Shown: positions 43,231 to 57,979 of the stretch, one piece after another
Position numbering within the stretch: the first letter of the stretch is position 1
Layout: every line of letters starts with the position of its first letter
NCBI GenBank assembly: GCA_963575745.1
Contig: CAUYUJ010022392.1
Location: forward strand, 1,168,826 to 1,232,825
From: Prorocentrum cordatum
Lineage: Eukaryota; Sar; Dinophyceae; Prorocentrales; Prorocentraceae
Length of the DNA stretch: 64,000 nucleotides
Direction of reading: 5' to 3'
Notes under the pieces: model-generated
The model's database searches: none
The model's input: the letters and a program-made list of their open reading frames with translations, nothing else
What the model was told of the DNA's origin: nothing
Program-made: the position numbers and the translations under genes

Positions 43231-44300
43231 TCATCTGTGGCGGCGGCAGGCTCGCTTCCTGAGCTGCTGATGATTTCTCTTGTTGGGCCGTGCCAGGGTG
43301 GGCAGGAAATAATTGCTGCTGAAAGGACATGTTGTCTGGTGCATTGGTACGGTTTGGGACGATTGGTCGAGATCCAATCCCGCGTGAGCGCATGCATGTG
43401 TCCTGTGTTCCCATCGACGATGGTCGGGGGCGTCCTCGATGTCAAGTCTGGCCAGCCAGTGAGCAAATTCGTCTGTGCTATGGACCCTCTGGTCTTTGTC
43501 CCCGTGGATGGTTTCGTTGACGTGTGCCGCCCGCAGTTTCTTTAGCCGATTGTCCTTCCCGATGAGGTGTTGCGCGACCAGTCCAAAGGCCCATCTCTTG
43601 CCATCCCATTCCGCGCCTGGCACCAATCCGTCGGCAGTGAGCCCCGACGGAGGAATAGTCCAGGCCAGGGTGGAACAGGCCAGAACGTTGAGCCAGTTGA
43701 CGTCCAAACCATTCTCTGGCACCTCGTACTGGTTCTCCAGCACGTAGAAGATGTCGTTGGCAACTGAGTTGATGCGTCTGAGGTGCAGGCACATTTGACC
43801 TGGCGTGTGTTCCTGTGTGCCGCTGTTGTCGTCGGTCCACGCCTGGAAGAACAGGTCGAGCCTGGTGTTGGCCACGTCTGGCAGTTGCCGGATCCTGATG
43901 TCCGGAAACATTTCCTCGATTGCGTCAAGTCGTTCTAGATTCGATTCGGGTAGTGGCGACGTCCCAGATGGTGACCCGCACCCGTCGTCGTCGTCGCCGC
44001 GTGGTACCTGCGCTCTTTCTTTGCCAAGTGCGAGGGCGAGGCCCCCCGCGTCCTCTTTTTTCTTCTTGGATGTCCGTGCTGTGGGGGGGACTGGATATAT
44101 CGATGGCGTGTCACGCGCATGGATGTGATTATGACGGATGGAGCAGCGTCAAAGACGTGAGCAAGACAGTTCCCGCAGTACCATCCAGCGTTCAAATCGC
44201 AACTCGTCCAGCAGTCGACCCAGTTGCCCCATGGAGGTAGGTGGCCCTGCTCTGTGTCCTCCATGCCAGGAGTCGGTCGCCAGACGAAGCACCCGACCAC
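43231..44300 (-). CDS. Unknown domains downstream of the helicase core
   Basis: Frame 43935-44300 has a Trp/Cys-rich beginning (WGNWVDCWTSCDLNAGWYCG, then NCLAHVFDAA) that looks like a small zinc-binding module, then turns basic. Frame 43231-43911 reads as a normal protein (LRRINSVANDIFYVLENQYE; WAFGLVAQHLIGKDNRLKKL). A frame change separates them near 43.92 kb. I cannot name the family. By position it is the C-terminal region of the helicase gene. Confidence 0.45.
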
Positions 44301-44363
44301 TGGCTGCCCGTGTTTCCAAGCATATACCAGCTTGGGCTCTGGGCAGCCGTCGCATGCAGCACT

Positions 44364-46311
44364 CTAGACCCCAGACTTGAGTCCCTCTGTGCCGAAGCGG
44401 TCGTCGTCAGGTCGTGTTGGGGGATTTGGCACGCCTGTCACCGTGGGGTCGTTGGCTGAGTCTGGCGTGAGAAGGAGGTCGCGTAGCAGGCAGTCGGCGG
44501 TTGGGTTTGCGATTTTGGCAAGCCCGGTTGGGAGGTGCACGTGCGGTGTCAGACTGAAAGCTGTTCTGGGCACGTTATTCCGTAGGTTGGCCAGTTTTTC
44601 GCGCATCGAGTCACCTGCGGGGGCATCAGCACCTTGCTTCTCGAGGCTCTCTACCCAGCACCCAGTGCACAGCCAACGGCAGTTGATGAGTCCCTCGCGC
44701 CACCCTGCAATCCTTGCCGTTGCCAGACGCTGACGCGTATCGTTGTCCTCCCAGGTGCCCTCGATGTTTGTGGAGGGGCCTCTCTGACAGTCGTCGCAGT
44801 AGAAGCTGGCAGTGTTCTGTGACGCCGAGAAGCGCTGGTCTCCTGTCCGGATCCTTTTCGGTGTCATTGTGGCGCCCAGTTTCGCTGTAGGGGGTTCAGG
44901 TATGCGAAGGTCCTTTTGGTCCATCGCTCGCCCTGCGCCAGCTTTGTGCAGCTTCTGGTCCGGCGTGCGCCCGAAAAGTTTGTAATTTCCTGTGATAGAT
45001 TCGTAGAGCCAGCAGATGGTGCAGCTGGTTGTCTCGTTGTCAGGCTGGTCGTTGGTAGGAGCCAGCGGTGCTTGGAGCGGTTCGATGAGCTGGTCGATCA
45101 CCAGCAGGATCCCTTTGATGTGAAAGTCAGAACGCTTGCATTCTTCCCGCGTTGACGGACACCCTGCTTGTTTCGAGACATCGTGATGGTGGCTGGTACT
45201 TATAAGCACGCCCACGTGTCTTAGCGCTTCAGTGAATATCCGATGCAGGTTCTGGTAGTCGTCATTGGAAATCTTCCATGTCAGGCCAAACTGCGTCCGG
45301 AAATGAAGGTCCTTTGCAACGGATGTGGTGCCAGTTGAGCTGCCAGGTTTGCATATGCCCAGGACGGCCTCCACGATATCCCCTGCCCCTTCGTGTTCGG
45401 AGCATGGGAAGAGACAGGCCCTTGGTTCCCGAAGCGCTAGCATCATCATCACGAGGGCCGTGCAGGTCTGAGCACGCGCGGTGGGGTCAGTTGGCATGTA
45501 GTCGCCTTTGTTGATGTTTTCCAGGACGTCCATCCCTGGATGAAGTTGGGGCAGTGGACGCTGCGTCGTCGTGGCACTCCACACCGTGGATAGCTGTTTG
45601 TCCATGCCAGCTGGCGAGCCCCGACAGTCCTTGGACGCGCGCTTCTGTAGACGGCCTGTTGGTCTTTCAGGCGGGTTGGCCACCGCGAGCGAAGTGCTTT
45701 CGTCGCCCCGCTTGTGGCCGAGCCCGACTGCACGCATCAGGCACGCCCAGAGAATGTTGCATGTCAGATTGCCGGCGTCAATTCCGACCGTAACATCGTA
45801 GATGAACCCTTTGTGGCTCCACATCTTCCTGTCGTAGAGATTGGGATCGTTGGGATGTTGCGCAGGGCTCAGGGCGCGCGGGTGGAGGCCAGAATCGAGG
45901 AAGAGAACAGGAAAGAGAGCGGGTGCGGCCAGGGGCGCCCTTAGCGAGTTGCTGAGCTGCTTTGCCAGGGTTCCCCATTCAAACCCTTTTGGTAGCGGTC
46001 TGTCGATGCTGTAGACGAAACCTTTGGCCTCATCCCCTCGCATTTTAACCTTCTGCCTCTGGATGCTGGATGCAGCGCTCAGCGTTGTTGCGGTTGGGTT
46101 GCTGCCCGGCATGGCGGTCCCGATTTCAGCAGTTGCATCCCAGTGAGCTAGTGGGCTAAAGGGCTCCCATTCCCTGTTGCGCGCCCCCCAAGGTTCAGCG
46201 GAGGCAGGTCTCGCCCAGAGGTCTGCGGCCACGCCGTATTCGGCGAGGGTCCGAAGAGCAGGCTCGGTCGCAGCCTTGACAATTAGCCGGTCCCCGATGA
46301 GGACCACAAAC
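44364..46311 (-). CDS. C-terminal extension of the UPF1-like helicase
   Basis: An uninterrupted frame of about 648 codons. It starts inside the last helicase motif (FVVLIGDRLIVKA) and continues as a long extension with no named domain: DRKMWSHKGFIYDVTVGIDA, FGLTWKISNDDYQNLHRIFT, FHIKGILLVIDQLIEPLQAP, and near the end a Cys pair module FYCDDCQRG with CRWLCTGCW, likely zinc-binding. The upstream core is broken but this part is clean, so decay has been uneven or recent. In other SF1 helicases such extensions bind partners; here that is inference. Confidence 0.55.
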
Positions 46312-48847
<2,536 letters not shown>

Positions 48848-50102
48848 AGTCTGCTGTCAGCTGCCACTCGGTGTCCCAGTTGACCACGTAGTAGTCCGTG
48901 GCTTCGCTCTCCTCGATCCAACCCTCCAGTTTGCACTCCTGAATGAACCAGCGCCGACTCGCTGGTGTCACCAATTCCAAGCTAGCGTCTAAGGCGCAGG
49001 AGCGCTTGGCTTTCAAGTCCCTGCGAGTCTTGGCTTTTTCCGTCATAGTTTGGGCCAAGGTTGGCACGCATTTCAACCCGGCTCGTCCGAACAAGTCTGG
49101 CGACGTGTTCCTTGGCGTCAATTGGCCGGGCGTTGGGCAGAATGGCTCCACTGGGGGCCCTTCCGATGGGAATCGAGGGAATGATCGCCTCCTGTCCTCC
49201 GTGACCCCACCGGAAACTGTAGATCGCCTTTATTCCAATAGCGGCATCTCGCCCACGACCCGTAGTAACAGTGGTGTCCGGCCCCCAGTTGCTTGTGAAG
49301 CCCGGTGCGGTGAAAGGGTTGGGCGGCGCACTTGATTGGCCCGAGTTGCCCTGTGTCCGGAAGACTGGCCGGCCGGGAAAGGTGCCAGGTGTGCCGCGAG
49401 GACTAGGGCCAGCAGTGCTCGCAGCGGCGCCTGAGCTGCCAGTGCCAGAGCTACCGAGGCGGCCTCTTCTTGAGGGGGAGCGACTGGCGAGGCGCCACCG
49501 GAGGGCCCTGGTGGTGCCATTGCTTGCGCTGCCTTCTCGTCGCGAGCGATGTCGTCAGCCGTCAATACTTTGGGTTCACTCGGTGTCCCGGTGTCCCGTG
49601 TTCGAGGGTGCGCTGGTGCTCCAGGGGCCCAGGCACTGTTTGCTGGGCGGATTTCACCTTTGTTCCCGGTAACTCCCAGCGGCGGCAAAGCAGTGGACTC
49701 CTGGTAGGTCGTGGGGTAGAGGACTGGAATGTGGTCCCAGTCTGGTTGGAAGAGCACTTCCTGGCCGCGGCACATCGGGATCCATGGGCCCAGTAGTCCC
49801 ATCACGGGGGGATCATTCATATAAAACCCAAGAACCATCAGAACCGACGACGTGGACTCACCAGGGAAAAATAAAGGGGGGGGTCGCAAAACTGACGCAA
49901 CCCCCCCTCACCACTAAGAGAGGGTCACAAAAAACGGACGACCGCCACCTGGGGAACACCAAAGAAGACCTGAAAAAGGAGGAGGTGGTGGGAGTTCTGA
50001 CGACGGCGCGGCCGCCCGACCAGTTAGCCCCCTCTGCCGAAAGTGAACCGACGACGGCGCGGCCAGAAAACCCCTAAGTTGCTCCCTATTGGAGTGGCGC
50101 TA

Positions 50103-50526
50103 GTGATGTAGCCCCCGTTGCGCCCAGTCGACTGGCGCGGCCTTCCACTCGGGCTCCCATCCATCCCACTTGAGGCGTGTGCTGTGATTCCCCGTGACCT
50201 TGTCCACACATGTGCCGTTGGTGCGCGTCCACAGATTCCCAGGAAAGTCAAACTGACTCGGATCCGGCCTGCCGTCCTTCCATTGTTTGGTGATCATTTC
50301 CTTGTGATGATCTCCGCAGAAATGAGCTTTATCCCACGCGTGCACCTGGCAGGGCTCGCACAGCCATCCCCACGTCCGCATGTGTCCCCAAGCCAACGCC
50401 GGCATGTAACGGAGCTCGAACATGGGCTGTCCAATGGCGATGTCCCGCCGCGGTCCACTTGGGTCGTGCGGCCCCAGCGCCAGAAAGCCAGCCGAGACGC
50501 GTGCTTTCCCATTGCTGCCCCATCAC
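50103..50526 (-). CDS. 5' coding part of the helicase gene with a Cys/His module
   Basis: Frame 50103-50423 reads MPALAWGHMRTWGWLCEPCQ, then HAWDKAHFCGDHHKEMITKQ, a C-x2-C...C-x2-H-H pattern that could bind zinc, followed by a Trp-rich stretch. A short frame (50329-50526) starts upstream in another register with ATG near 50523. The spliced-leader relict at 50665-50686 lies about 140 nt further upstream, so this is probably the 5' end of the 42.2-50.5 kb gene. Confidence 0.45.
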
Positions 50527-50664
50527 GCCTCAGTGGTCACACCCGTCAGGGCAGCTAACCGCTGCAGCCTTAGTACCAGAGGAGAGGACAGAATAGGCGC
50601 GATCCCGGTGAGCGATCGCTGGCCAAAGCAGCAGCGGGGGGGGGAGGGGCCCGACCGCGCGCCA

Positions 50665-50686
50665 CCTGAGCCAAAACGGCCCACGG
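50665..50686 (-). other. Relict spliced-leader exon (diverged)
   Basis: The minus strand reads CCGTGGGCCGTTTTGGCTCA then GG. Compared with the 21-base core of the dinoflagellate leader, 18 positions agree; the differences are three A-to-G changes and one inserted G. It lies between the RNase H frame and the 5' part of the helicase gene, where a new minus-strand transcript would begin. Confidence 0.55.
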
Positions 50687-50799
50687 GCATTCCAGTGCGT
50701 CCACCGCGGCAGCAGTGTCAGCAGTGTCCAGAAGGTCCACCTGGGAGACAGGAAAAAGGGGGGAAGAGGAGGGGCGGCGGAGGCACGGTGGAAGGGGAT

Positions 50800-51645
50800 G
50801 GCGGTTGCATGTTGGCCGCCTTCGTGCAGCTTGCGGGCCCAAAAGACGCCCAGCGTGGCCAGGCGGTCAGCAACTTTGCTGAGACGTCTTCGCACGGCCT
50901 GCCAGGTCAGTGCCCACCCGGCATCCTCAGCGGACCGCAGGCCCGTTTCCGCGTGCTGGCAGAGCGTGAGACGTCTGTACCTGGCCGTGCCTGCCCCGTA
51001 TCTGATGGCACCGAGGTTGTCGCCAACGACGCGTGCTCTTTGCCCGCGACACGCTGTGAAGCTGAGTAGTGATAGCCCTGCCCTGCATCCCACTACTTCG
51101 GCTGCTTGTGCGCTATCCGAGCTGGGTAAGGCCACGATGCCAATTCCGACGAGGTCGGGGCGTTCAGTCTCGGGGTTGTGGTACCAAAACGCGGCGCCGC
51201 CACCGGCGACCTTGTGCTCTCCGAATGTGCGCGCACCGCCGTCAAAGGTGACCTCGTACGGCCACGAGGTGTAGTCGGGGTTAGGGAAGGGAGAGTGGTT
51301 TACAGTGACCTCGACACCCCGCTCGAGGTTTTGCATGGCATGGAGTGTGGTGACGTGGGTGTCGCACAAGCGACAGTACCAGCGCGTCCATTCGGCTGTA
51401 GGCATGGGATCAGTGCGTGGGCATCGGAACCGGCCAGGCCCAGGTAAAACCCAGCCCGCTCTGGGATGATGCGCGCGCAGGGTAGCAAGGTGCTCGCCGG
51501 AGGCGATTGTGCGGCTAAGGACAGGCAACCTCCTGATCTCGCCCCCCGCCCGATCTGCAGCGCGGTTGGCGCGCGGAGCAGCTGAGCTGCGCATCGCGCG
51601 GCGAGGCAGACAATTGGGGTTACACTCAGCGCAGTAATCTTCCAT
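50800..51645 (-). CDS. RNase H domain of a LINE-type retroelement
   Basis: The frame starts near 51645 with a Cys-rich segment (MEDYCAECNPNC; then WYCRLCDTH), then the RNase H fold: VTFDGGAR (first catalytic Asp, about 51240), a hydrophobic AAFWYHNP strand, SAQAAEVVGCRAGL (catalytic Glu), and ARVVGDNLGAIRYG (catalytic Asp). RNase H removes RNA from RNA:DNA hybrids during retrotransposition. The final acidic residue is not obvious in the AGWALTWQAVRRRLSKVADR helix-containing end. After about 50.8 kb the frame turns into low-complexity Pro/Leu sequence and is not coding. It lies downstream of the reverse transcriptase on the same strand, as in LINEs. Confidence 0.7.
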
Positions 51646-51666
51646 AGGGGCCCAGACTGCAGTTTA

Positions 51667-52577
51667 AGCATCCTGGCCTTCACGCGTTGGTGGAGGTATG
51701 TGTTCATGCTCTTCGGCCTGTTCTATGTGATCAGGGATTTCAAGGCCAAGTGCGATCACTCTCGCACCTTCCTGTGGAGTTAGGGGGGTGAGCGCGCGGT
51801 TGGTGCAGTGCCGAAAGGAGATCTGATGCGCAACTCTAGCTGCCATCTTCTGGTGTGTCCCAGATGTCATGAAAGCTCCTCCCAGATCCAGCGGCTCTTC
51901 CTCCTGCATGGCCCGGCCCCGGGCAATTGCTGCTGCTGCGCGCCATGTTCACAGGTGCCCCGTAGCTGCCTCGCCTGGACCGCGCAGCGGACAGACCTCA
52001 TAAGGGCCAGAGGTGCGCGGAATCTGTAGGCGTGTGGCCCTGTCGCCCCTGATGGCATGCGCTGCCTGGCGGAGCTCCGGCGGCAGCAGGTCGTTCGGGA
52101 GCGAGGCCCAGAGGGCGATCTGATTGGACCATTCCCCGAGGCAAGTGTGGCACCAGGCGTGGCCGTGCTGTTGGGGGCTGGCAGTGTGCCAGATCCTGTG
52201 AGCTGTTTGGTGGCAGTTGCAGCAGACGTGCGTGAGTCTGTCTGCGGCGCCCCTTCGTCTCGCTGATCCTGGCACCCCGTTGGAGAGGAAGCGGAGCACT
52301 TGAACCGCAGCTGTGAAGGAGGGAACGTGGTGAAAAAGGTCCCATTCGCCACCAATGCCTGCCGCCCACATGCGGTCAGAGCTGGTTTGCCTTCTGCATC
52401 GGGAGTCCGCGTGGCTGGTGCCAGGCAGCTGTGTAAACCGCGCGCGCAACATTCTTGCCATGGCAGAGGGCTGGGTTGTCGTGTACCTGTAGAATGATAG
52501 CAGCGGCCTTGCCTGCTGTCATGACTCGAGAGCCAGGGCGAGGGGGCGCACGGTGTGAGGGGTAGTTTCGCGCCCAC
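51667..52577 (-). CDS. Zinc-binding linker region of the retroelement
   Basis: Overlapping minus frames. The frame 51949-52461 has WAAGIGGEWDLFHHVPSFTA, then LTHVCCNCHQTAHRIWHT and HAWCHTCLGEWSNQIALWA, a C-x2-C...H...C-x2-C arrangement typical of small zinc fingers. A short final frame (51664-51909) has protein-like sequence, FMTSGTHQKMAARVAHQISF. It lies between the reverse transcriptase and RNase H parts. Frame changes show decay. Confidence 0.5.
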
Positions 52578-52579
52578 CC

Positions 52580-53250
52580 TACAGTGCGACTCCAGCGGGG
52601 CCGAGCCCGTCTCTGCGCTGGTGTAGGGCCACAGATGTCATCCATGACGTGCCCGCGTGCTGCCACCGCGCGCGCCAGTGCAGCCGGACATGTGGGTGAT
52701 CCCGGTACCTGGAAAGGAATCCCAATCCTGGTGAGTACGTAGTCGTGGATCCAGGTGGCACCGGCCATTCCAAAACTAACCTGGAGTTGCGCACGGAGGT
52801 CCCGCTCGATGCGGTCATCTGGTGAGAAGCAGTGCGCATGGTACGGGGCGACGGACGCAATGTACGAATTCCAGGCAGCAGCAGTGCGCGTGGGAGAGAG
52901 GTTGGCGAGGTGGAGGGTGGTGCTGCGAGTGCGGATTTTTGGGGGAGCTTTTTGCCATGTGCCATGGGTGAGCGCGGCGGCTTGCTCCGGCGTGAATCGA
53001 CCGTGGGTCGGCAATGATCCTTCCAAACTCCTCGAGGCAATGCATGCGCCAAGATATTGCCACGCTGGGCGCACGCAGCTGCTGCCTAACGGGGAGTGGT
53101 CGAGCACTTGTTCCCACCAGGAGTGGTGGCCAGCGGGTACTAACGCAGTCTTGAACTTGCACCGACATGCAGTCTGCCAGAGGGAGCAGGTGTGTGTGTG
53201 TGTGTCGCCCAGGCTGGTTGTGATGATCCAGCAGAGTAGTCCGACTGGAA
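52580..53250 (-). CDS. Post-catalytic region of the reverse transcriptase
   Basis: Frame 52376-53107 carries WQYLGACIASRSLEGSLPTH, AAAWNSYIASVAPYHAHCFS, and DLRAQLQVSFGMAGATWIHD, resembling the thumb and connection region that follows the catalytic motifs in LINE reverse transcriptases (resembles WKKIVRxxxxRxxxxxxA-type helices in position only). The link to the RT frame upstream is broken by a frameshift near 53.1-53.25 kb. Confidence 0.45.
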
Positions 53251-53266
53251 GCCCGGCGATCCGTGC

Positions 53267-55010
53267 TCAGTCGGGTGCGCCGCCCGGTGTGTGCTCCAGA
53301 TCTACAAGCATGCCGTCAAGGAGCTGCCTTCGTTCGCTTGTATGCCCTTGCACTTCAACCCCGCAGCATGTATGGCAGTTGACAAGTAGCCCAGCAGCTT
53401 TCGAGGCCCATGCAAGAGCTACCGTAGCCCTGAGTGTCTGTTCCGTCTGTGCCGCATCCTGGAGAAGGGAGGCGAGGTCGTCCACAAAGGTGGGGCAGCT
53501 GTCTCTGGTGACATCGGAGATGGCCGTAATGATGGGGTCGTAGCCAATGCACCATAAGAGAGAAGACGCAGTCCCTCCCATGCCTACTGAGCGAGCGCAT
53601 CAGCTTGCGTTTGGTGCCGCGATATTTCCCTTTGTTCATTTGCACGCTACGGTCGGCAAACAGGGCATCGAGCGCGTGACTTATCCATGCGGGGAGGCCC
53701 CACCGTTGGAGCAACTTGCCGATCCATTGCATGGAGGGGCGCTCGAAGACTTTGTTTTGGTCGCAGAAAAGGACTGCTGTGCTCGGTGCGGATGTGAGTT
53801 CAACCGTATATTCTTGTATGTACCCCTCTGTTGCCGTGTGGTGTCCGCGGAGAATTCTTCCCCAGGTGTCGCGTAGCGGGGACACCGGGTGTGGGTCTCG
53901 ACCGAGATGCTCTGTGGTTGTTCTGATGTTCGGCCCGCATTGCGCGCCTTTGTTGGCCGCCTGATCCTGGGAGAGCAGTGGCTCAATCCGAGGTCCAAGC
54001 AGGTCGGCTAAGGTGGCTCCGAAGAGTCGCCGATGGCAGGTGGGTATTAACTGCAGTGGTCGCATGTCATTTGGCAGCTCAGCACCGGGCTTCTTTCCTA
54101 TCCACACAAGAAGGTCCACCGAGGGACCAAGTACGGCGGCAATGTCGCGTGGACTCTGGTCAGCGACGTACCACGCCTGTGCAATCAGGCAGGCGATGAA
54201 CCGCGCGCCTGCATGGTAAACTTCATAAGGTTCTCCGTCCACGCCTGGCGCGCTGCGTGCAGGAGCTAGTACCAGTGAAGCAAACCGCCCCCATCTAAGG
54301 GTTGGCGCGCGGTCAAGGGCAATGGTCTTTCCGTCCCTGAAGTACCTGTCGAGAAGATCATCAGCACAGGGTGGAAGGTCTGGGGCTGTCATCCAGAAGG
54401 GACGGTCAGAGATCAGGATATGGTCAACTTCGGCGCGCTTCTCGGTCCAATTGCCGTCGTTGTCCCGGATGTCGGTAACGCGGTGCAGTTTCTGCAAAAT
54501 TTCTCTGCCAGTCCTGAATTGGGCTGCGAGAGGCTGTCGCTCGGCACCTGGTCCCCGTTCGGACGGGGCGAGGGCGCTGGCGCGTTTCTGGGCCATCTCG
54601 AGGTCCCATCTTCGGAGCCACAGGTTGGCTTGCGCCTGTGTGAGCTCCCTTCCGTCCCAGCTGGAGCGGTCTAACAAATCGGCTAGGGGGCCAACAGGTT
54701 GCAGTGCACCAGTGTCGCGAGCCGCTTGAGCGAGCAGTGCTCCCAGGCTGGTCTGCTTGCGTTTCCTGGTCCACTGATTCCACCATTGCTGCAGGCCCGA
54801 CGAGAGCATGTGTCTCCCCAGCATAACCAGAGCAGGCAGATGGGGCGGGGCGACGTCATCTCTCTGTGGCTGTTGAGGCAGATGTGGCTGGGTGTCTACT
54901 TCTTCATCGCCGCCGTCCCCCCCCCCCAGCCCCAATCGGACGTTCCCCTCGTCCTCCGCGGGCTCACAAGTCGTCGTCGTCGTCATCGGAAGGGACCGCC
55001 AGGTCTGCAC
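53267..55010 (-). pseudogene. LINE-type reverse transcriptase, frameshifted
   Basis: Frame 53355-55010 holds the N-terminal and finger/palm parts: SAPGVDGEPYEVYHAG (about 54255-54210), LPNDMRPLQLIPTCHRRLFG, and motif A as LFCDQNKVFERPSMQW (about 53770-53725). Near 53.58 kb the reading frame changes to 53267-53581, which supplies motif B (GMGGTASSLLWCIGYDPII) and motif C as TFVDDLASLL (FVDD, about 53490-53470), then WASKAAGLLVNCHTC. All three metal-binding Asp positions are present, but the frameshift would inactivate it. The enzyme copies element RNA into DNA at its target site. It belongs with the RNase H downstream. Confidence 0.8.
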
Positions 55011-55169
55011 AGCCCAGCCCTGTCCCTCCTCTCAACATGCTGCCACTGCTACCCCTTCCTCCTTCCTCCATGCCACTGCTGCCGCCACTGCCGTTCCTCC
55101 CGCCTCCTTCTGATGCATCGCCGGGTTTTGGCTGCCACTGCCCGCCCTTCTCACACGTGAGGTTGGGCT

Positions 55170-57900
55170 CCAGCGTCACCGCCATCTCGCTGAGCAGCGC
55201 CAGGGACGGCTGCCACGCCAGCCCTTCTCGGACGTGAGCCTGACCTCCAGCGCCCCCACAAACATCACGCTGAGCATCGCCATGGCCAGCTGCCACTGCC
55301 GGCCATTCACGCACGTGAGATTGACCCGGCTGAGCAGCGCCAGGGCTGGCTGCCTCTGCCCGCCCATCTCGCACGTGAGGTTGGGCTCCAGCATCGCCGC
55401 CATCTCGCTGAGCATCGCCACGAGCTGGCTGCCACTGCCCTCCCTTGTCGCGCATGAGCCTGACCTCCAGCGTCGCCGCCACCATCTCGCTGAGCCTCGC
55501 CAGGGCCGGCAGCCACTGCCCGCCCTTCTCGCACGTGAGGTTGGGCTCCAACATCGCCACCATCTCGCTGAGTAGCGCCGGGGCCGGCTGCAACTCCCCA
55601 CCCTTCTCGAAAGTGAGCCTGACCTCCAGCGTCTCCACCACCATCTCGCTGAGTCTCGCAATGGCCGGCTGGCACTGCCCGCCTTTCTCGCGCGTGAGGT
55701 TGGGCCCCAGCATCACCACCATCTCGCTGAGCATCGCCGTGGCCGGCTGCCACTGCCAGCACTTCTCGCGCGTGAGCCTGACCTCCAGCATTGCCACCAC
55801 CATCTCGCTGAGCAGCACCAGGGCCAACTGCCGCTGCCCGCCCTTCTCGCACGTGAGGTTGGGCTCCAACATCGCCACCATCTCGCTGAGCCTCGCCAGG
55901 GCCGGCTGCCACTGCCCGCCCTTCTCGCGCGTGAGGTTGGGTTCTGGCATCGCCACCATCTCGCTGAGCATCGCCAGAGCCGGCTGCCACTGTCCGCACC
56001 TGTCGCGCATGAGCCTGACCTCCAGCGTCGCTACCAACATCTCGCTGAGCATCGCCACGGCCGTCTGCCGCTGCTCGCCCTTCTCGCACGTGGGGTTGGG
56101 CTCCAGCATCGCCACCATCTCGCTGAGAAGCGCCGGGGCCAGCTGCCACTGCCCGCCCTTCTCGCGCGTGAGCCTGGGCTCCAGCGTCACCACCATCATC
56201 TCGCTGAGCATCGCCATGGCCGGCTGCCACTGCCAGCTCTTCTCGCACGTGAGGTTGGGCTCCAGCATCGCCACCGTCTCGCTGAGCAGCGCCGGGGACG
56301 GCTGCAACTGCCCGCGATTCTCGAATGTGAGCTTGACCTCCAGCGTCGCAACCAACATCTCGCCGAGCATCGCCAGGGCCGTCTGCCACTGCTCGCCCTT
56401 CTCGCACGTGAGCCCGCCGTCCAGCGTCGCAACCATCTCGCGGAGCAGCGCCAGGGCCAGCTGCCACTTCCCACCCTTATCGAGCGTGCGCTTGGGCTCC
56501 AGCATCGCCGCCGACTTCTCGCTGAGCATCGCCTGAGCTGGCTGCCACTGCCCGCCCTTCACGCACGTGAAGTTGGGCTCCAGCATCACCACCATCTCGC
56601 TGAGCATCTCCAGGGCCAGCTGCCACTCCCCGCCCTTCTCGCGCGTGAGCCTGGGCTCCAGCGTCGCCAGCCCTTCTCGCTGAGCATCGCCATGGCCGGC
56701 TGCCACTGCCCGCCCACCTCGCGCGTGAGGTTGGGCTCCAGCATCACCACCATCTCGCAGAGCAGCGCCAGGGCCGGCTGCACGGGCCCGACCTTCCCGA
56801 ACGTGAGCTTGACCTCCAGCATCGCAACCGTCGCAACCACCGTATCGCTGAGCACCGCCAGGGCCGGCTGCCACTGCTCGCCCTTCTCTCGCGTGAGGAT
56901 GGGCTCCAGCGTCGCTGCCGATTCGCTGAGCATCTCCAAAGCTGGCTGCAACTGCCCGCCCTTCTCGCGCGTGAGGGCGGGCTCCAGCTTCGCCGCCGTC
57001 TCGCTAAGCATCGCCTGGGCTGGCTGCCACTGCCCGCCCTTCTCGCACGTGAGCTTGGGCTCCAGCATCACCATAGTCTCGCTGCGCAGCGCCAGGGCCT
57101 GCTACCGCTGCCTGCACTTCTCGAACGTGAGCCTGGCTTCCAGCGTCGCAACCAACATCTCGCTGAGCATCACTAGGGCCGTTAGCCACTGCTCGCCCTT
57201 CTCGCACGTGAGCTTGGGCTCCAGCATCGCCGCCGTCTCGCTGAGTAGCGCCAGGGCCAGCTGCTACTGCCCGCCCTTCTCGAACGCGCGCCTGACCTCC
57301 AGCTCGCCACCATTTCGCTGAGCATCGCCAGGGCCGGCTGCCACTGCCCGCCCTTCTCGAGCGTGAGGTTGGGCTCCAGCATCGCCTCCATCTCGCAGAG
57401 TAGCGCCAGGGCCGGCTGCCGCTGACACCCCTTCTCGAACGTGAGCTTGACCTCCAGCGTCGCAACCAACATCTCGCTGGGCATCGTCAGGGCCGGCTGC
57501 CACTGCCCGCCCTTCTCGAACGTGAGCCTGACATCCAGCATCGCCGACATTTCGCCGCGCAGCGCCGGGGCCGGCTGCCCCTGCCCGCCCTTCTCGCTCG
57601 CGAGCCTGACCTACGGCATCGCCACCATCATCTCGCTGAGCAGCGCTGGGGCCGGCTGCCACTTCCCGCCGTTGTCGCACACGCATTCTCTGCAACATGC
57701 TCTGAAAAGAAACAAGCCTATGGGGCTTTGCGCCAGCATCGCCACCATCCCGCTGATCAGCGCCAGGGCCATCTGCCACTGCCCGCCCTTCTCGCGCGTG
57801 AGCGTGACCTCCAGCGTTGCCACCATCTCTTTGAGCAGCGCCAGATCAGGCAGCCACTGACCCCCCTTTTCGCACGTGAGCCTGACCTCCCGCATCGCCA
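55170..57900 (-). repeat. Array of about 33 shortened PPR-like units
   Basis: Units of 78-81 bp encode 26-27 residues such as LTCEKGGQWQPALARLSEMV plus a LEPN or LEVR end. In dinoflagellate PPR proteins the usual unit is 35 residues, with an added VISYNAGISA-type segment between LEPN and CEKG. Every unit here lacks that segment, most of helix A. The longest open stretch is 54964-56874. Single-base indels move the array through three frames (others at 56586-57074, 57182-57550 and 57611-57900). PPR proteins bind organelle RNA, but without helix A these are unlikely to do so. Plus-strand frames are shadows. Confidence 0.8.
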
Positions 57901-57979
57901 CCGCCATCGCGCTGAGCAGTGCTGCCACCGACGCTGCCTCCGCCAATGTTTCTCCTCCTCGCTCCTGCACCTCCTCCTC

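Noticed and set aside
55445-57860. Plus-strand Ser/Cys/His-rich frames up to about 360 codons
   Set aside because: Antisense shadows of the PPR-like array. The minus-strand translation has recognisable repeat structure.
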